From assembly GCF_029910095.1 (NCBI RefSeq), contig NZ_CP094526.1:2728001-2792000 (forward strand): 64,000 nt of DNA, given 5' to 3'. The notes under the pieces are model-generated. The model was not told where the DNA came from, did not search any database, and was given only the letters and a program-made list of their open reading frames with translations. This DNA comes from Bradyrhizobium sp. ISRA464. Lineage in GTDB: Bacteria; Pseudomonadota; Alphaproteobacteria; Rhizobiales; Xanthobacteraceae. This document shows, piece after piece, positions 27,037 to 36,700 of this stretch (position 1 is the first letter of the stretch; every line of letters begins with the position of its first letter). The position numbers and the translations under genes were made by a program.

Positions 27037-28548
27037 ATGGAAGCCTTCGGTCTCCTGCTGCACGGCTTCGCCGTGCTGCTGACGTGGAAGACGCTGCTGT
27101 TGATGATGGTCGGGCTGGTGCTCGGCATCTTTGTCGGCGTGCTGCCCGGACTTGGCGGTCCCAACGGTGTCGCGATCCTGCTGCCCCTGACCTTCACGAT
27201 GGATCCGACCTCGGCCATCGTGATGCTGTCCTGCATCTATTGGGGCGCGCTGTTCGGCGGCGCGATCACCTCGATCCTGTTCAACATCCCGGGCGAGGCT
27301 TGGTCAGTCGCGACCACGTTCGACGGCTATCCGATGGCGCAGCAGGGCCGGGCGGCGGAGGCCCTTACCGCGGCGTTCACCTCGTCGTTCATCGGATCGC
27401 TGGTTGCGGTGCTGCTGATTACCTTCCTGGCGCCGATGATCTCGTCATTCGCGCTGAAGTTCGGTCCGCCGGAATTCTTCGCCGTCTATCTCCTGACGTT
27501 CTGCTCCTTCGTCGGCCTCGGCCGCGAGGCCAAGCACAAGACGGTGATCTCGATGTCGCTCGGGCTTCTGCTCGCCGGCGTCGGCATGGACACGGTCTCG
27601 GGACAGTTGCGCATGACGTTCGGCTCTGCCGAACTGCTGCGCGGCATCAACTTCCTCGTCGCGGTGATTGGCCTGTTCGGCATCAGCGAGATCCTGCTCA
27701 CGATGGAGGAGCGCCTGGCGCTGCGCGGACACGCCGCCAGCATCAGTCTTCGCGTCGTGCTCTCGGTGTGGAAGGACCTGCCGAAATACTGGGTGACGCT
27801 GGTGCGTTCGTCCTTCATCGGCTGCTGGCTCGGCATCACGCCCGGCGGCGCGATTGCGGCTTCCTTCATGGGCTACAATCTGGCGAAGCGCTTTTCCAAG
27901 GATCCGGGGAGCTTCGGCAAGGGCCGCATCGAGGGCGTATTCGCGCCCGAGACGGCCGCGCACGCATCCGGTACCTCCGCGCTGCTGCCGATGCTCGCGC
28001 TCGGCATTCCCGGCTCGGGCACCGCGGCGATCCTGCTCGGCGGCCTGATGGTGTGGGGTCTCAACCCGGGGCCGCTGCTGTTCGTCGAGCACAAGGATTT
28101 CGTCTGGGGCCTGATCGCCTCGATGTATCTCGGCAACGTCGTCGGCCTCGTGCTGGTGCTGACCACAGTGCCGATCTTCGCCTCGATCCTCCGCGTACCG
28201 TTCGCGGCGGTCGCGCCGATGATCGTGGTGTCCTGCGCGATTGGTGCCTATGCGATCCAGAATGCGATGTTCGACATCTGGCTGATGCTGGGCTTCGGCG
28301 TTGTCGGCTACGTCTTCAAGAAAATCGGCATCCCGCTTGCGCCGTTCACGCTGGCGCTGGTGCTCGGCAATCGCGCCGAGGACGCGTTCCGCCTGTCGAT
28401 GATCGGATCGGGCGGCGACATGAAGGTGTTCTGGTCGAACGGGCTTGTCGGCACGATCACGACGCTCGCGATCGTGCTGCTGTTCTGGCCTTTGATCGAC
28501 AGGGCCTTTGCCGGCGTTACGCGCCTGGTGCGGCCGGCAAGGGCGTAA
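27037..28548 (+). CDS. tctA: Tripartite tricarboxylate transporter large membrane subunit (TctA)
   Basis: A 503-residue protein with about twelve hydrophobic segments. Both TctA signatures are present: GVLPGLGGPNGVAILLPLTF near the N-terminus, and the matching second half GITPGGAIAASFMGYNLAK with ALGIPGSGTAAILLGGLMVW. It forms the translocation pathway driven by an ion gradient and works with TctB and TctC. The stop is 3 nt before the target duplication of IS1380 copy 2. A diverged 3' fragment of a second tctA lies at 47369-47902. Confidence 0.93.
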   Translation: MEAFGLLLHGFAVLLTWKTLLLMMVGLVLGIFVGVLPGLGGPNGVAILLPLTFTMDPTSAIVMLSCIYWGALFGGAITSILFNIPGEAWSVATTFDGYPMAQQGRAAEALTAAFTSSFIGSLVAVLLITFLAPMISSFALKFGPPEFFAVYLLTFCSFVGLGREAKHKTVISMSLGLLLAGVGMDTVSGQLRMTFGSAELLRGINFLVAVIGLFGISEILLTMEERLALRGHAASISLRVVLSVWKDLPKYWVTLVRSSFIGCWLGITPGGAIAASFMGYNLAKRFSKDPGSFGKGRIEGVFAPETAAHASGTSALLPMLALGIPGSGTAAILLGGLMVWGLNPGPLLFVEHKDFVWGLIASMYLGNVVGLVLVLTTVPIFASILRVPFAAVAPMIVVSCAIGAYAIQNAMFDIWLMLGFGVVGYVFKKIGIPLAPFTLALVLGNRAEDAFRLSMIGSGGDMKVFWSNGLVGTITTLAIVLLFWPLIDRAFAGVTRLVRPARA

Positions 28549-29059
28549 GGGTTAGCCCGGATTTCTCAGTGCGCCCCGACGGCGCGCATCACCAGTGGAG
28601 GAGGATTCCACCCAGATAGTTGTCGATTGATCTGGTAGCTGACGAGCGGATCGGTCGGGTAACCGGCCGGTTCGAAGCCTCGTGACAAAGGCCGCCTTGG
28701 GCGGTCGAGCAATCCAGCGGGCCGTAATATGAGTGAAGTCTGAGCAGGCCTCGAAAGTGAAGATGCGGATGCCGACCCGCCTGAGATACGGGGAAGGCCG
28801 TGTGGATAGGGAAGCAATCGACGTGCGCACCTGTTTGATCCGCCGGGGTAGTGGACTCGGCACGCTGGAAGGGCGATGCGGGTAATCGGGGGAGACCCGC
28901 AGCGGGCGGAGGTCGCGTCTTCAACGTCGCAATTGGCGGCGGCCTGCAGCGGGAGTCGGACAGGGACGCGGTACCGTTGAAACCGGGTAATGCCGGCGGA
29001 GGGAAGGTCCCTGACTTCTGGTGTGCTTTCAAAGACGGTGAGGAAACAGGTGATTGGCG

Positions 29060-30382
29060 ATGAGCCTCGAAACGCCTGAAAGGATCAGGACCCTTCAGAG
29101 AAAGCTCTATTGCAAGGCGAAGGCGGAGCCTGCCTACCGCTTCTATTTGCTCTACGACAAGATCTGCCGTGAGGACATTCTGCGCCACGCCTACGCGCTG
29201 GCCCGTGCCAATGCGGGTGCGCCTGGTGTTGACGGGGTGACCTTTGAGCAGATCGAGGCGTCGGGCGTGGAAGCATGGTTAGCGGGGCTGCGCGAGGACC
29301 TCGTTTCGAAGACGTACCGACCCGATCCGGTGCGGCGGGTGATGATCCCGAAGCCCGGGGGAGGCGAGCGCGCGCTCGGCATTCCCACGATCCGCTGTCG
29401 CGTCATTCAGACTGCCGCCAAACTCGTGTTGGAACCGATATTCGAAGCGGACTTCGAGGACAGTGCTTATGGCTATCGTCCGCGTCGCAGCGCGGTCGAT
29501 GCGATCAAGGAAACGCACCGGCTGATTTGCCGGGGCTATACCGACGTGGTTGACGCCGATTTGTCGAAATATTTCGACACGATCCCGCATTCGGACCTCC
29601 TCAAATCGGTGGCCCGACGCATCGTTGACCGGCATGTGCTGTGGCTGATCAAGCTGTGGCTGCAAGCGCCGGTCGAGGAGCGGGACGGCAACGGGAAGCG
29701 GCGCATGAGTGGCGGCAAGAACAGCAAGCGCGGCACACCGCAAGGCGGTGTTGCAAGCCCGCTGCTCTCCGTCATCTATATGAACCGGTTCCTGAAGCAT
29801 TGGCGATTGACCGGACGCGGCGAAGCCTTCCGCGCCCACATCGTCTCGTACGCCGACGACTTCGTCATCCTCAGCCGCGGCTATGCGCACGAGGCTCTGG
29901 CGTGGACGAAAGCGGTGATGACGAAACTCGGGCTGACGCTCAACGAGGCGAAAACCTCGGTGAAGGATGCCCGGCGCGAGAGCTTCGACTTCCTTGGTTA
30001 TAGCTTCGGGCCGCATCGGTACCGGAAAGATGGCCATTGGTATCTGGGCGCGAGCCCGTCCAAGAAGAGTGTTCAGCGGCTCAAAGCCAAGGTGAGCGAT
30101 ATCCTGGTCCCCGGCAACACCGGGTGCTGGCTTGACGTGCGTGACCGGCTCAATCGCTTGTTGCGAGGCTGGAGCACGTACTTCGGCTACGGCACTCGGA
30201 AACCGGCGTACCGGACCGTCGATAACCATGTGTACGAACGGGTCCGCGGATTCCTGGTCCGACGTCACAAGGTGCCGTCGCGTGGCACCCGCCTCTTCCC
30301 GCGAGAGGCTGTGTTTGGCGCGCTCGGGGTCTTGCACCTCCGACGCGTCCACTTGGGACCGCCGCCGTGGGCCTTGCACTGA
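29060..30382 (+). CDS. ltrA: Group II intron reverse transcriptase/maturase (no endonuclease domain), copy 2
   Basis: 440 residues, the same protein sequence as copy 1, with an intact YADDFVIL active site and maturase region and no HNH domain. Both copies being intact and identical suggests recent movement, or gene conversion between the repeats. Confidence 0.95.
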   Translation: MSLETPERIRTLQRKLYCKAKAEPAYRFYLLYDKICREDILRHAYALARANAGAPGVDGVTFEQIEASGVEAWLAGLREDLVSKTYRPDPVRRVMIPKPGGGERALGIPTIRCRVIQTAAKLVLEPIFEADFEDSAYGYRPRRSAVDAIKETHRLICRGYTDVVDADLSKYFDTIPHSDLLKSVARRIVDRHVLWLIKLWLQAPVEERDGNGKRRMSGGKNSKRGTPQGGVASPLLSVIYMNRFLKHWRLTGRGEAFRAHIVSYADDFVILSRGYAHEALAWTKAVMTKLGLTLNEAKTSVKDARRESFDFLGYSFGPHRYRKDGHWYLGASPSKKSVQRLKAKVSDILVPGNTGCWLDVRDRLNRLLRGWSTYFGYGTRKPAYRTVDNHVYERVRGFLVRRHKVPSRGTRLFPREAVFGALGVLHLRRVHLGPPPWALH

Positions 30383-30393
30383 AGCCAGTCGGA

Positions 30394-30426
30394 AAGCCGG
30401 ATGCGGTAGCTCCGCACGTCCGGTTT
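30394..30426 (+). ncRNA. Group II intron domain V, copy 2
   Basis: Same 33-nt hairpin as copy 1 with AGC triad, 2-nt bulge and TGCGG/CCGCA upper stem, 11 nt after the maturase stop. Confidence 0.85.
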
Positions 30427-30647
30427 GATGAGCGAGGAAGGGAAACGGGGCGTTGCCGAATGGCCCAAGCTACCGCGCCCTTCCCCGACTCTACCAGGGC
30501 CGACTGATCTGACAACACCGATTTGGTGTGCCAGTATGGCCATGAAGGGTTGCTGCGCGGGAAGGCGCGGCTGGCGGGATTAGGTTGTGGGTTTCTCCGG
30601 TGGGCCAGTTGGCGATGCCGCGGTTTGGCGCGTCGCAGCTTCGCGTG

Positions 30648-32045
30648 TCAGGCCGGCGAGGCGCGGGCTCCGGCGGCTTTGGCCAGGCGGTGCGCGGCGA
30701 TGCCCCACGGTTCGGCGGCCGGACAGGCCGAGGCCATGGCGATCTTGATGCGGCGGACGCTGATGCGCACCAGTGCGCCGATCTTCAGGAGCTTGAGGCG
30801 GATGGTGCCGCAGGTGGCGTCCGCAAAGATGGTTTCGGCAAGGCCGATGCGCCTCAGGGCACAGATCAGCACATAGGCCATCGAGGCGAACCACAACCGC
30901 AGTTGGTTGGCGCGCATGGTCGCCGCGGAAGTGCGGTCGGCGTAGAGATCGAGCTGGCACTCCTTGATGCGGTTTTCCATCTCGCCACGGGCGCAGTAAA
31001 TGTCCTCGTAGAGCTGCCGCGCACCCGCCTCGGCCCGCTTGAGCGAGGTCACGACGAAGCGCGGATTGGCTTCCCCTTTTGTCCACTCCGCCTTGGCGAC
31101 GACGCGGCGCCTTCGGCTCCAGGTGCCGCGCGTGCTCCACTGGAAGTCCTTGAAGCGGCGCGCCGGGCGGCCGGTCTTCTCGGCTGCAGCCCGCGCCGCG
31201 GCGAGCTCCTCTTCGATCATGGCGACCAGGCGCGTGTTGCGGGCGAGCCCGAACAGGTAATCCACGCGGTTCCGTTCGCACCACGCCATCAGCGCCTCGC
31301 GCGCAAAGCCACTGTCGGCGCGCAGCAGGATGCGCACGAACGGCCAGTGGACGCGGATTTGCCGGACAATCCGCTCGACCTCCGCGACGCTGCCCGCGCT
31401 GGCGTCAATGTCGGAGGGCCGCAGCTTGGCCGCCAACAGATGCCGGCCGCAGAACACGTACAGCGGCAGATAGCAGTAACAGTCGTAATAGCCGTGGAAG
31501 AAGCGTCCTTCCTGATGCCCGTGCAGCGGGTCGTCGGTGGCGTCGAGATCGAGGATGATCTGCGCCGGCGGTCGCTTGTGCGCCTCCAGGAATAGCGTCA
31601 CCGGCAACGCCTCGATCGCCGCCGCGTCGTAGGCGATCTTGTGATAGCGCGAAGGCTCGTTTCGGCTCAGCTCCAGCCGGTTCAGCGTCGACTTGCCGGC
31701 CACCGGCGCGCAGTCCTCGCGCTTGGCCTCAAGCTTGCCCGCCAGCACCGCCATCAGCGGGTCGTGCCGCAGCTCGTCGTGATCGTTGAGATCTTCGTAG
31801 CCAAGTGCAATGCCAAAGACCCGTTGTCCGACCAACGTCCCGACCGCATGCTCGATCAAGTCCGGACGGCGATGATCGCGAAAGCAATCTGCAAAACGCC
31901 CCACCAGATCGATCGCTCGATCGGCGGCGCCCAGAAGCAGCGCTCCAGCGTCCGACGTCACCAGGCCAGCATCAAAGGCCGCTTCCACAGCCCGGCCTTC
32001 CACCACTCCAAAATCAAACCGTTCTGCGCTACACTCTGTCGGCAT
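30648..32045 (-). CDS. IS1380-family transposase, copy 2
   Basis: 465 residues starting at 32045, with the same protein sequence as copy 1 and the same DDE residues (DLDATDDP, RADSGFARE, RGEMENRIKE). Here the intron splits the terminal repeat beyond the 3' end of the gene rather than the one before its start. The left terminal repeat next to the promoter region is therefore intact, unlike in copy 1. Confidence 0.95.
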   Translation of the reverse strand: MPTECSAERFDFGVVEGRAVEAAFDAGLVTSDAGALLLGAADRAIDLVGRFADCFRDHRRPDLIEHAVGTLVGQRVFGIALGYEDLNDHDELRHDPLMAVLAGKLEAKREDCAPVAGKSTLNRLELSRNEPSRYHKIAYDAAAIEALPVTLFLEAHKRPPAQIILDLDATDDPLHGHQEGRFFHGYYDCYCYLPLYVFCGRHLLAAKLRPSDIDASAGSVAEVERIVRQIRVHWPFVRILLRADSGFAREALMAWCERNRVDYLFGLARNTRLVAMIEEELAAARAAAEKTGRPARRFKDFQWSTRGTWSRRRRVVAKAEWTKGEANPRFVVTSLKRAEAGARQLYEDIYCARGEMENRIKECQLDLYADRTSAATMRANQLRLWFASMAYVLICALRRIGLAETIFADATCGTIRLKLLKIGALVRISVRRIKIAMASACPAAEPWGIAAHRLAKAAGARASPA

Positions 32046-32139
32046 CGGGGCATTCCTTGAATCATCGCAAAGTCCTTCTCGCAAAAGAACTTTCGCTGAT
32101 TCGCGCCCCGATGCGCCTCAACACTGTGAGAAATGCGGG

Positions 32140-33330
32140 TTAGACCACCTTGCGCTGCCGCAGTTCGGCGATCTCGTCCTTGCCGAAGCCGAACTCGGCC
32201 AGCAATTCCTCGGTCTGCTCGCCGAACTCCGGCGGCCGCGCCGCCATCTTGCTCGGCGTCCGCGACAGCGTCACGGGTTGTCCGACGAGCTGAATGTGCC
32301 GGTTCTCGTCATTGGGCACGTGCTGCGCGATGCCGAGATGCTTGACCTGGGCATCCTCGAACATCTGGTCGATCGAATAGATCGGCCCGCAGGGCACGCC
32401 GGCCTCGTTGAGCTCGCGGACCCAGGTCTCGGTCGATTTCTTCTCGGTCAGCGTGTTGATCTTCGCGTTCAAGGCATCGCGGTTCTTGGAGCGCGCCGGC
32501 GCGGTCGCGTAATCGGGATCGGTGATCAGCTCCGGCGCGCCGATCGCCTGGGCGCAGCGCTCCCAGATCCGGCCGCCGGTGGTGGCGATATTGATGTAGC
32601 CGTCGGAGGTCTTGAAGACGCCGGTCGGGATCGAGGTCGGATGGTTGTTGCCGGCCTGCTTGGCCACTTCCTGTTCCATCAGCCAGCGCGCGGCCTGGAA
32701 ATCCAGCATGAAGATCTGGGCCTGCAGCAGCGAGGTCTGGACCCACTGGCCTTCCCCGGACACGTCCCGCTCGAGCAGCGCGGTGAGGATGCCGATCGCG
32801 CAGAACAGCCCGGCGGTCAGGTCCGCCACCGGGATGCCAACCCGCATCGGGCCGCCGCCGGGCGCGCCCGTGACCGACATCAAGCCGCCCATGCCCTGCG
32901 CGATCTGATCGAAGCCGGGGCGCTTGTGATAGGGGCCATCCTGTCCGAACCCGGAGATGCTGCCATAGACGATGCGGGGATTGATCTTGCGGATGCTCTC
33001 ATAGTCGATGCCGAGCTTGAACTTGACGTCCGGCCGGAAGTTCTCGACCACGACGTCGGCCTGTTCGGCCAGCCGTTTGAACACCTCGAGCCCCTTCGGA
33101 TCCTTCAGGTTGAGGGTCATCGCGCGCTTGTTACGGTGGAGGTTCTGGAAGTCGGATCCGCCGCGCGGACCTCCCGGCTGCTCGCCGCCGTCTTCCAGCA
33201 GGGCATCGATCTTGATCACATTGGCGCCCCAATCCGCGAGCTGACGCACGCAGGTCGGCCCCGAACGAACGCGGGTCAGATCCAGGACGGTGAAGCGGGA
33301 CAGGGCTTGGGACGCGCGAGGAAAGGGCAT
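32140..33330 (-). CDS. CaiB/BaiF-type CoA-transferase (family III)
   Basis: 396 residues from ATG 33330 (MPFPRASQALSRFTVLDLTR); the upstream frame open to 33504 is not conserved. Family III features are LDLTRVRSGPTCVRQLADWG, RNKRAMTLNLKDPKG, FRPDVKFKLGIDYESI, YGSISGFGQDGPY, the conserved Asp in GIPVADLTAG, and the C-terminal QPVTLSRTPSK. These enzymes move CoA between carboxylic acids. Formyl-CoA:oxalate transferase is one relative, but the substrate is not readable here. The stop codon comprises the first three bases (TTA) of the TTAG target duplication of IS1380 copy 2. It converged on tctA before the insertion. Confidence 0.88.
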   Translation of the reverse strand: MPFPRASQALSRFTVLDLTRVRSGPTCVRQLADWGANVIKIDALLEDGGEQPGGPRGGSDFQNLHRNKRAMTLNLKDPKGLEVFKRLAEQADVVVENFRPDVKFKLGIDYESIRKINPRIVYGSISGFGQDGPYHKRPGFDQIAQGMGGLMSVTGAPGGGPMRVGIPVADLTAGLFCAIGILTALLERDVSGEGQWVQTSLLQAQIFMLDFQAARWLMEQEVAKQAGNNHPTSIPTGVFKTSDGYINIATTGGRIWERCAQAIGAPELITDPDYATAPARSKNRDALNAKINTLTEKKSTETWVRELNEAGVPCGPIYSIDQMFEDAQVKHLGIAQHVPNDENRHIQLVGQPVTLSRTPSKMAARPPEFGEQTEELLAEFGFGKDEIAELRQRKVV

Positions 33331-33704
33331 TGAGAACACCTCTTGTTTGGCGGGCCGTTCCGGATTCCGGCCTGTCTGGCTTAGACAATTTGGCAGGGCA
33401 TTCCAACCGCTACCCAATGGGAGTGGGCTGGAAACGAGTGGCCTGCCGGAGCGACGGTTCCGATCGGGAACGCGCCGTGGCCAGCACGATATCCGCAAAT
33501 CCACGGTGTGGTCGACCCCGGGGATGGTCGCTGTTCTGCCATGATTTTTCTCGAAGCGGTAATTGCGTTTTCGGCGCGCACCTTAATGGTTTGCCAATGA
33601 CGCTTCCGCAAGATTGCGTCAAACGACGGCGATCGGGCTATGTCATTCTGCATCTGATCGTCAGCCGTTTCATCCAACGCAACTAACTCCCAGGTACGGT
33701 CGGT

Positions 33705-36700
33705 GTGATGCGAAAAGGCCATTCGTTGTCCGATGATCTCGGCGTTTTTCCTCTTGATGGTTGGGATGGTCCGGCGCTGACCGCGGGATTGCAGACGTCT
33801 AATGGCGCAGCGGCAGGTCCCGCCCTTCTCGGCGATCCCGGCGATCAATATCCGCTGGCCGCGAGTTCAGCGAGCACCCCCACGAACGCCAGCTCTACCA
33901 AGCCGGTGGCGACGATCGCACAGCTTGCCGATTACCTCGTCAACGGATTCTGGGCCTACAACAACACGATCGCCCATCATTGGGCCTCGAATACGATCAC
34001 CTTCAACATCAGCGCCCTGAATGCCGCCGAGCAGGCGCTCGCGCTGTCTGCGCTCGAGGCCTGGCACGAGGTCGCGAACGTGAGCTTCGTTCAGACAAGC
34101 GGCAGTGCCAACGTCACGTTCGTCGACACTGGCTCGATGACGGCCATGACCAGCGCCGACTGGAACAGCTCGGGCATCATGAGCTCTGCGACGGTCGATA
34201 TCAGCTCGGACTGGATCACGACCGACGGCGGTGCCTATGACGGCAAGACCGGAATCGACAGCTACGGATATCAGACCTACATCCACGAAATCGGTCACGC
34301 ACTCGGCCTCGGCCACCAGGGCCCCTACAACGGCAGCGCGAGCTATGCAACCGACGCGATCTACGCTGACGACACCTGGCAATATTCGATCATGTCGTAC
34401 TTCGCGCAGGATAACTATTCCGGAAGTTCGTACCGCTACGTCGTCACGCCCCAAATGGCCGATATCTATGCGGTGGACTCGATCTACGGCGCCGCGACCA
34501 CGGCGCGGACAGGCAGCACGGTCTACGGGTTCAACAGCAACGCGGGCTCGATCTTCAACTTCGCCAACTACAGCCAGCCGCCGGCTTTCACGATCTATGA
34601 CAGCGGCGGCAGCAACACGCTCGACTGCTCCGGATACTCCGTCGCGCAGACCATCGACCTGCATCCCGGCGCCTTCTCCTCGATCGGCGGCCTGGTCCAC
34701 AACATCGGGATCGCGACCAACACGATCATCCAGACAGCGATCGCTGGCAGCGGCAACGATACGCTGATCGCAAACGACTACGCCTGCACGCTGGTGGGCG
34801 GTGCGGGCAACGATACCATGATCGGCGGAGCCGGCGCCGACCGCCTGGTCGCCGGCTCCGGCGTCGATACCATGACCGGCGGTGGCGGCGCCGACACTTT
34901 CGTGTTTGCGACCGGCGACGTGACGGCGGCGAGCGGGACGCATGATCTGATCACGGATTTTGTCTCGGGCCTGGACCACATCGATCTGAGCGGCATCGAT
35001 GCGATCAGCACGACCTCCGTGCACGACGCTTTTCGCTTCATCGGTCTCTCGGGATTTGACCATACCGCGGGTGAGCTCGACTACAGCTACAACAGCTCGC
35101 TCGGTGAAACAGTGCTTCAGGGCGACACCAACGGCGACGGCATCGCCGACTTTGCGATCGATCTGACGGGCAACATCGCGATCGCCGCATCTGACTTGAT
35201 CGGAATTCTGACCACTCCGATTACGATCGAGTCCGCTGGTTCGATCAGCCTGGTCGAGATGGGCGCCAACTTCTACTTCAATCCTGTTGCCGGCGGGGCC
35301 AGCGTAGAGCTGAAATATCAGGGATCGCCGGTCATCTCGGGCCAATTCGACCCCTATGTGCCGGTCGGTGTGGAGCAGACGGCGAGTGGTTACGAGGCTG
35401 CGCTGAAGAACGCGGCGACCAACCAGTTCTCGATCTGGAGCACCGACAGCAGCGGCAATTTCCAGTCCTACACGGTGTATGCCGGCAACAGCGCGGCGCT
35501 GGAGTTGTTGGAGCCGAGCTTCCACCAGGACTTGAACGGCGACGGCGTCATTGGCGTTGCCACCACGACGATCGAATCCGCCGGTGCGACCAGCCTGGTC
35601 GAGGCCGGCAACAATTACTTCTTCGAACCTGTCGCCGGCGGCTCCGGTGTGGAGATGAAGTATCAGGGCGCGGCGGTCACGGTGGGGCAGTTTGATCCCT
35701 ATGTGCCGATGGGCGTGGAGCAGACGGCGAGCGGTTACGAGGTTGCGCTCAAGAACGCGGCGACCAACCAGTTCTCGATCTGGAGCACCGACAGCAGTGG
35801 CAATTTCCAGTCCTACACGGTGTATGCCGGCAACAGCACGGCGCTGGAGTCATTGGAGCCGAGCTTCCATCAGGACCTGAATGGCGATGGTGTCATTGGT
35901 GTTACGACCACGACGATCGAATCCGCCGGCGCGACCAGCCTGGTCGAGGTCGGCAACAATTACTTCTTCGATCCTGTCGCAGGCGGCACCGGTGTGGAGA
36001 TGAAGTATCAGGGCGCGGCGGTCACGGTGGGGCAGTTTGATCCCTATGTGCCGATGGGCGTGGAGCAGACGGCGAGCGGCTACGAGGTTGCGCTCAAGGA
36101 CGCGGCGACCAACCAGTTCTCGATCTGGAGCACCGACAGCAGCGGCAATTTCCAGTCCTACACGGTGTATGCCGGCAACAGCACGGCGCTGGAGTCGTTG
36201 GAGCCAAGCTTCCATCAGGACCTGAATGGCGATGGTGTCATTGGTGTTGCGACCACGACGATCGAATCCGCCGGCGCGACCAGCCTGGTCGAGGTCGGCA
36301 ACAATTACTTCTTCGATCCTGTTGCCGGCGGTGCCGGTGTGGAGATGAAGTATCAGGGCGCGCCGGTCACGGTGGGACAGTTTGATCCCTATGTGCCCAT
36401 GGGCGTGGAGCAGACGGCGAGCGGCTACGAGGTTGCGCTGAAGAACGCGGCAACCAACCAGTTCTCGATCTGGAGCACCGACAGCAGTGGCAATTTCCAG
36501 TCCTACACGGTGTATGCCGGCAACAGCGCGGCGCTGGAGTTGTTGGAGCCGAGCTTCCACCAGGACTTGAACGGCGACGGCGTCATTGGCGTTGCCACCA
36601 CGACGATCGAATCCGCCGGTGCGACCAGCCTGGTCGAGGCCGGCAACAATTACTTCTTCGAACCTGTCGCCGGCGGCTCCGGTGTGGAGATGAAGTATCA

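Larger units (their letters stand above)
28569..30494 (+). mobile_element. Group II intron, copy 2
   Basis: It begins with GTGCGCC and ends in CTCTAC, 1926 bp, and by eye is identical to copy 1. It is inserted between TTTCTCA and CAGGGCC of the IS terminal repeat. The encoded protein is at 29060-30382 and domain V at 30394-30426. It is in direct orientation to copy 1, 22,305 bp away. Confidence 0.9.
28552..32143 (-). mobile_element. IS1380-family element, copy 2 (inverted), with a group II intron in its right inverted repeat
   Basis: The element spans 28556-32139 (3584 bp, as copy 1) in reverse orientation, with a TTAG target duplication at 28552-28555 and 32140-32143. Its right terminal repeat lies at the left here: CCCGGATTTCTCA (one base different from copy 1), then the intron, then CAGGGCCGAC. 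The left terminal repeat at 32124-32139 is intact. The right-hand TTAG provides the TAA stop of the minus-strand CoA-transferase gene. Confidence 0.92.

Noticed and set aside
30585..31595. 336-codon open frames opposite both transposase genes
   Set aside because: Antisense of the IS1380 transposase; no recognisable domain.
6247..32143. Composite transposon made of two inverted IS1380 copies
   Set aside because: Each copy has its own matching 4-bp duplication (CTAG and TTAG). The outer flanks do not match, so the two inserted separately.
33867..35525. 552-codon minus-strand open frame
   Set aside because: Antisense of the metalloprotease gene, kept open by its codon bias.
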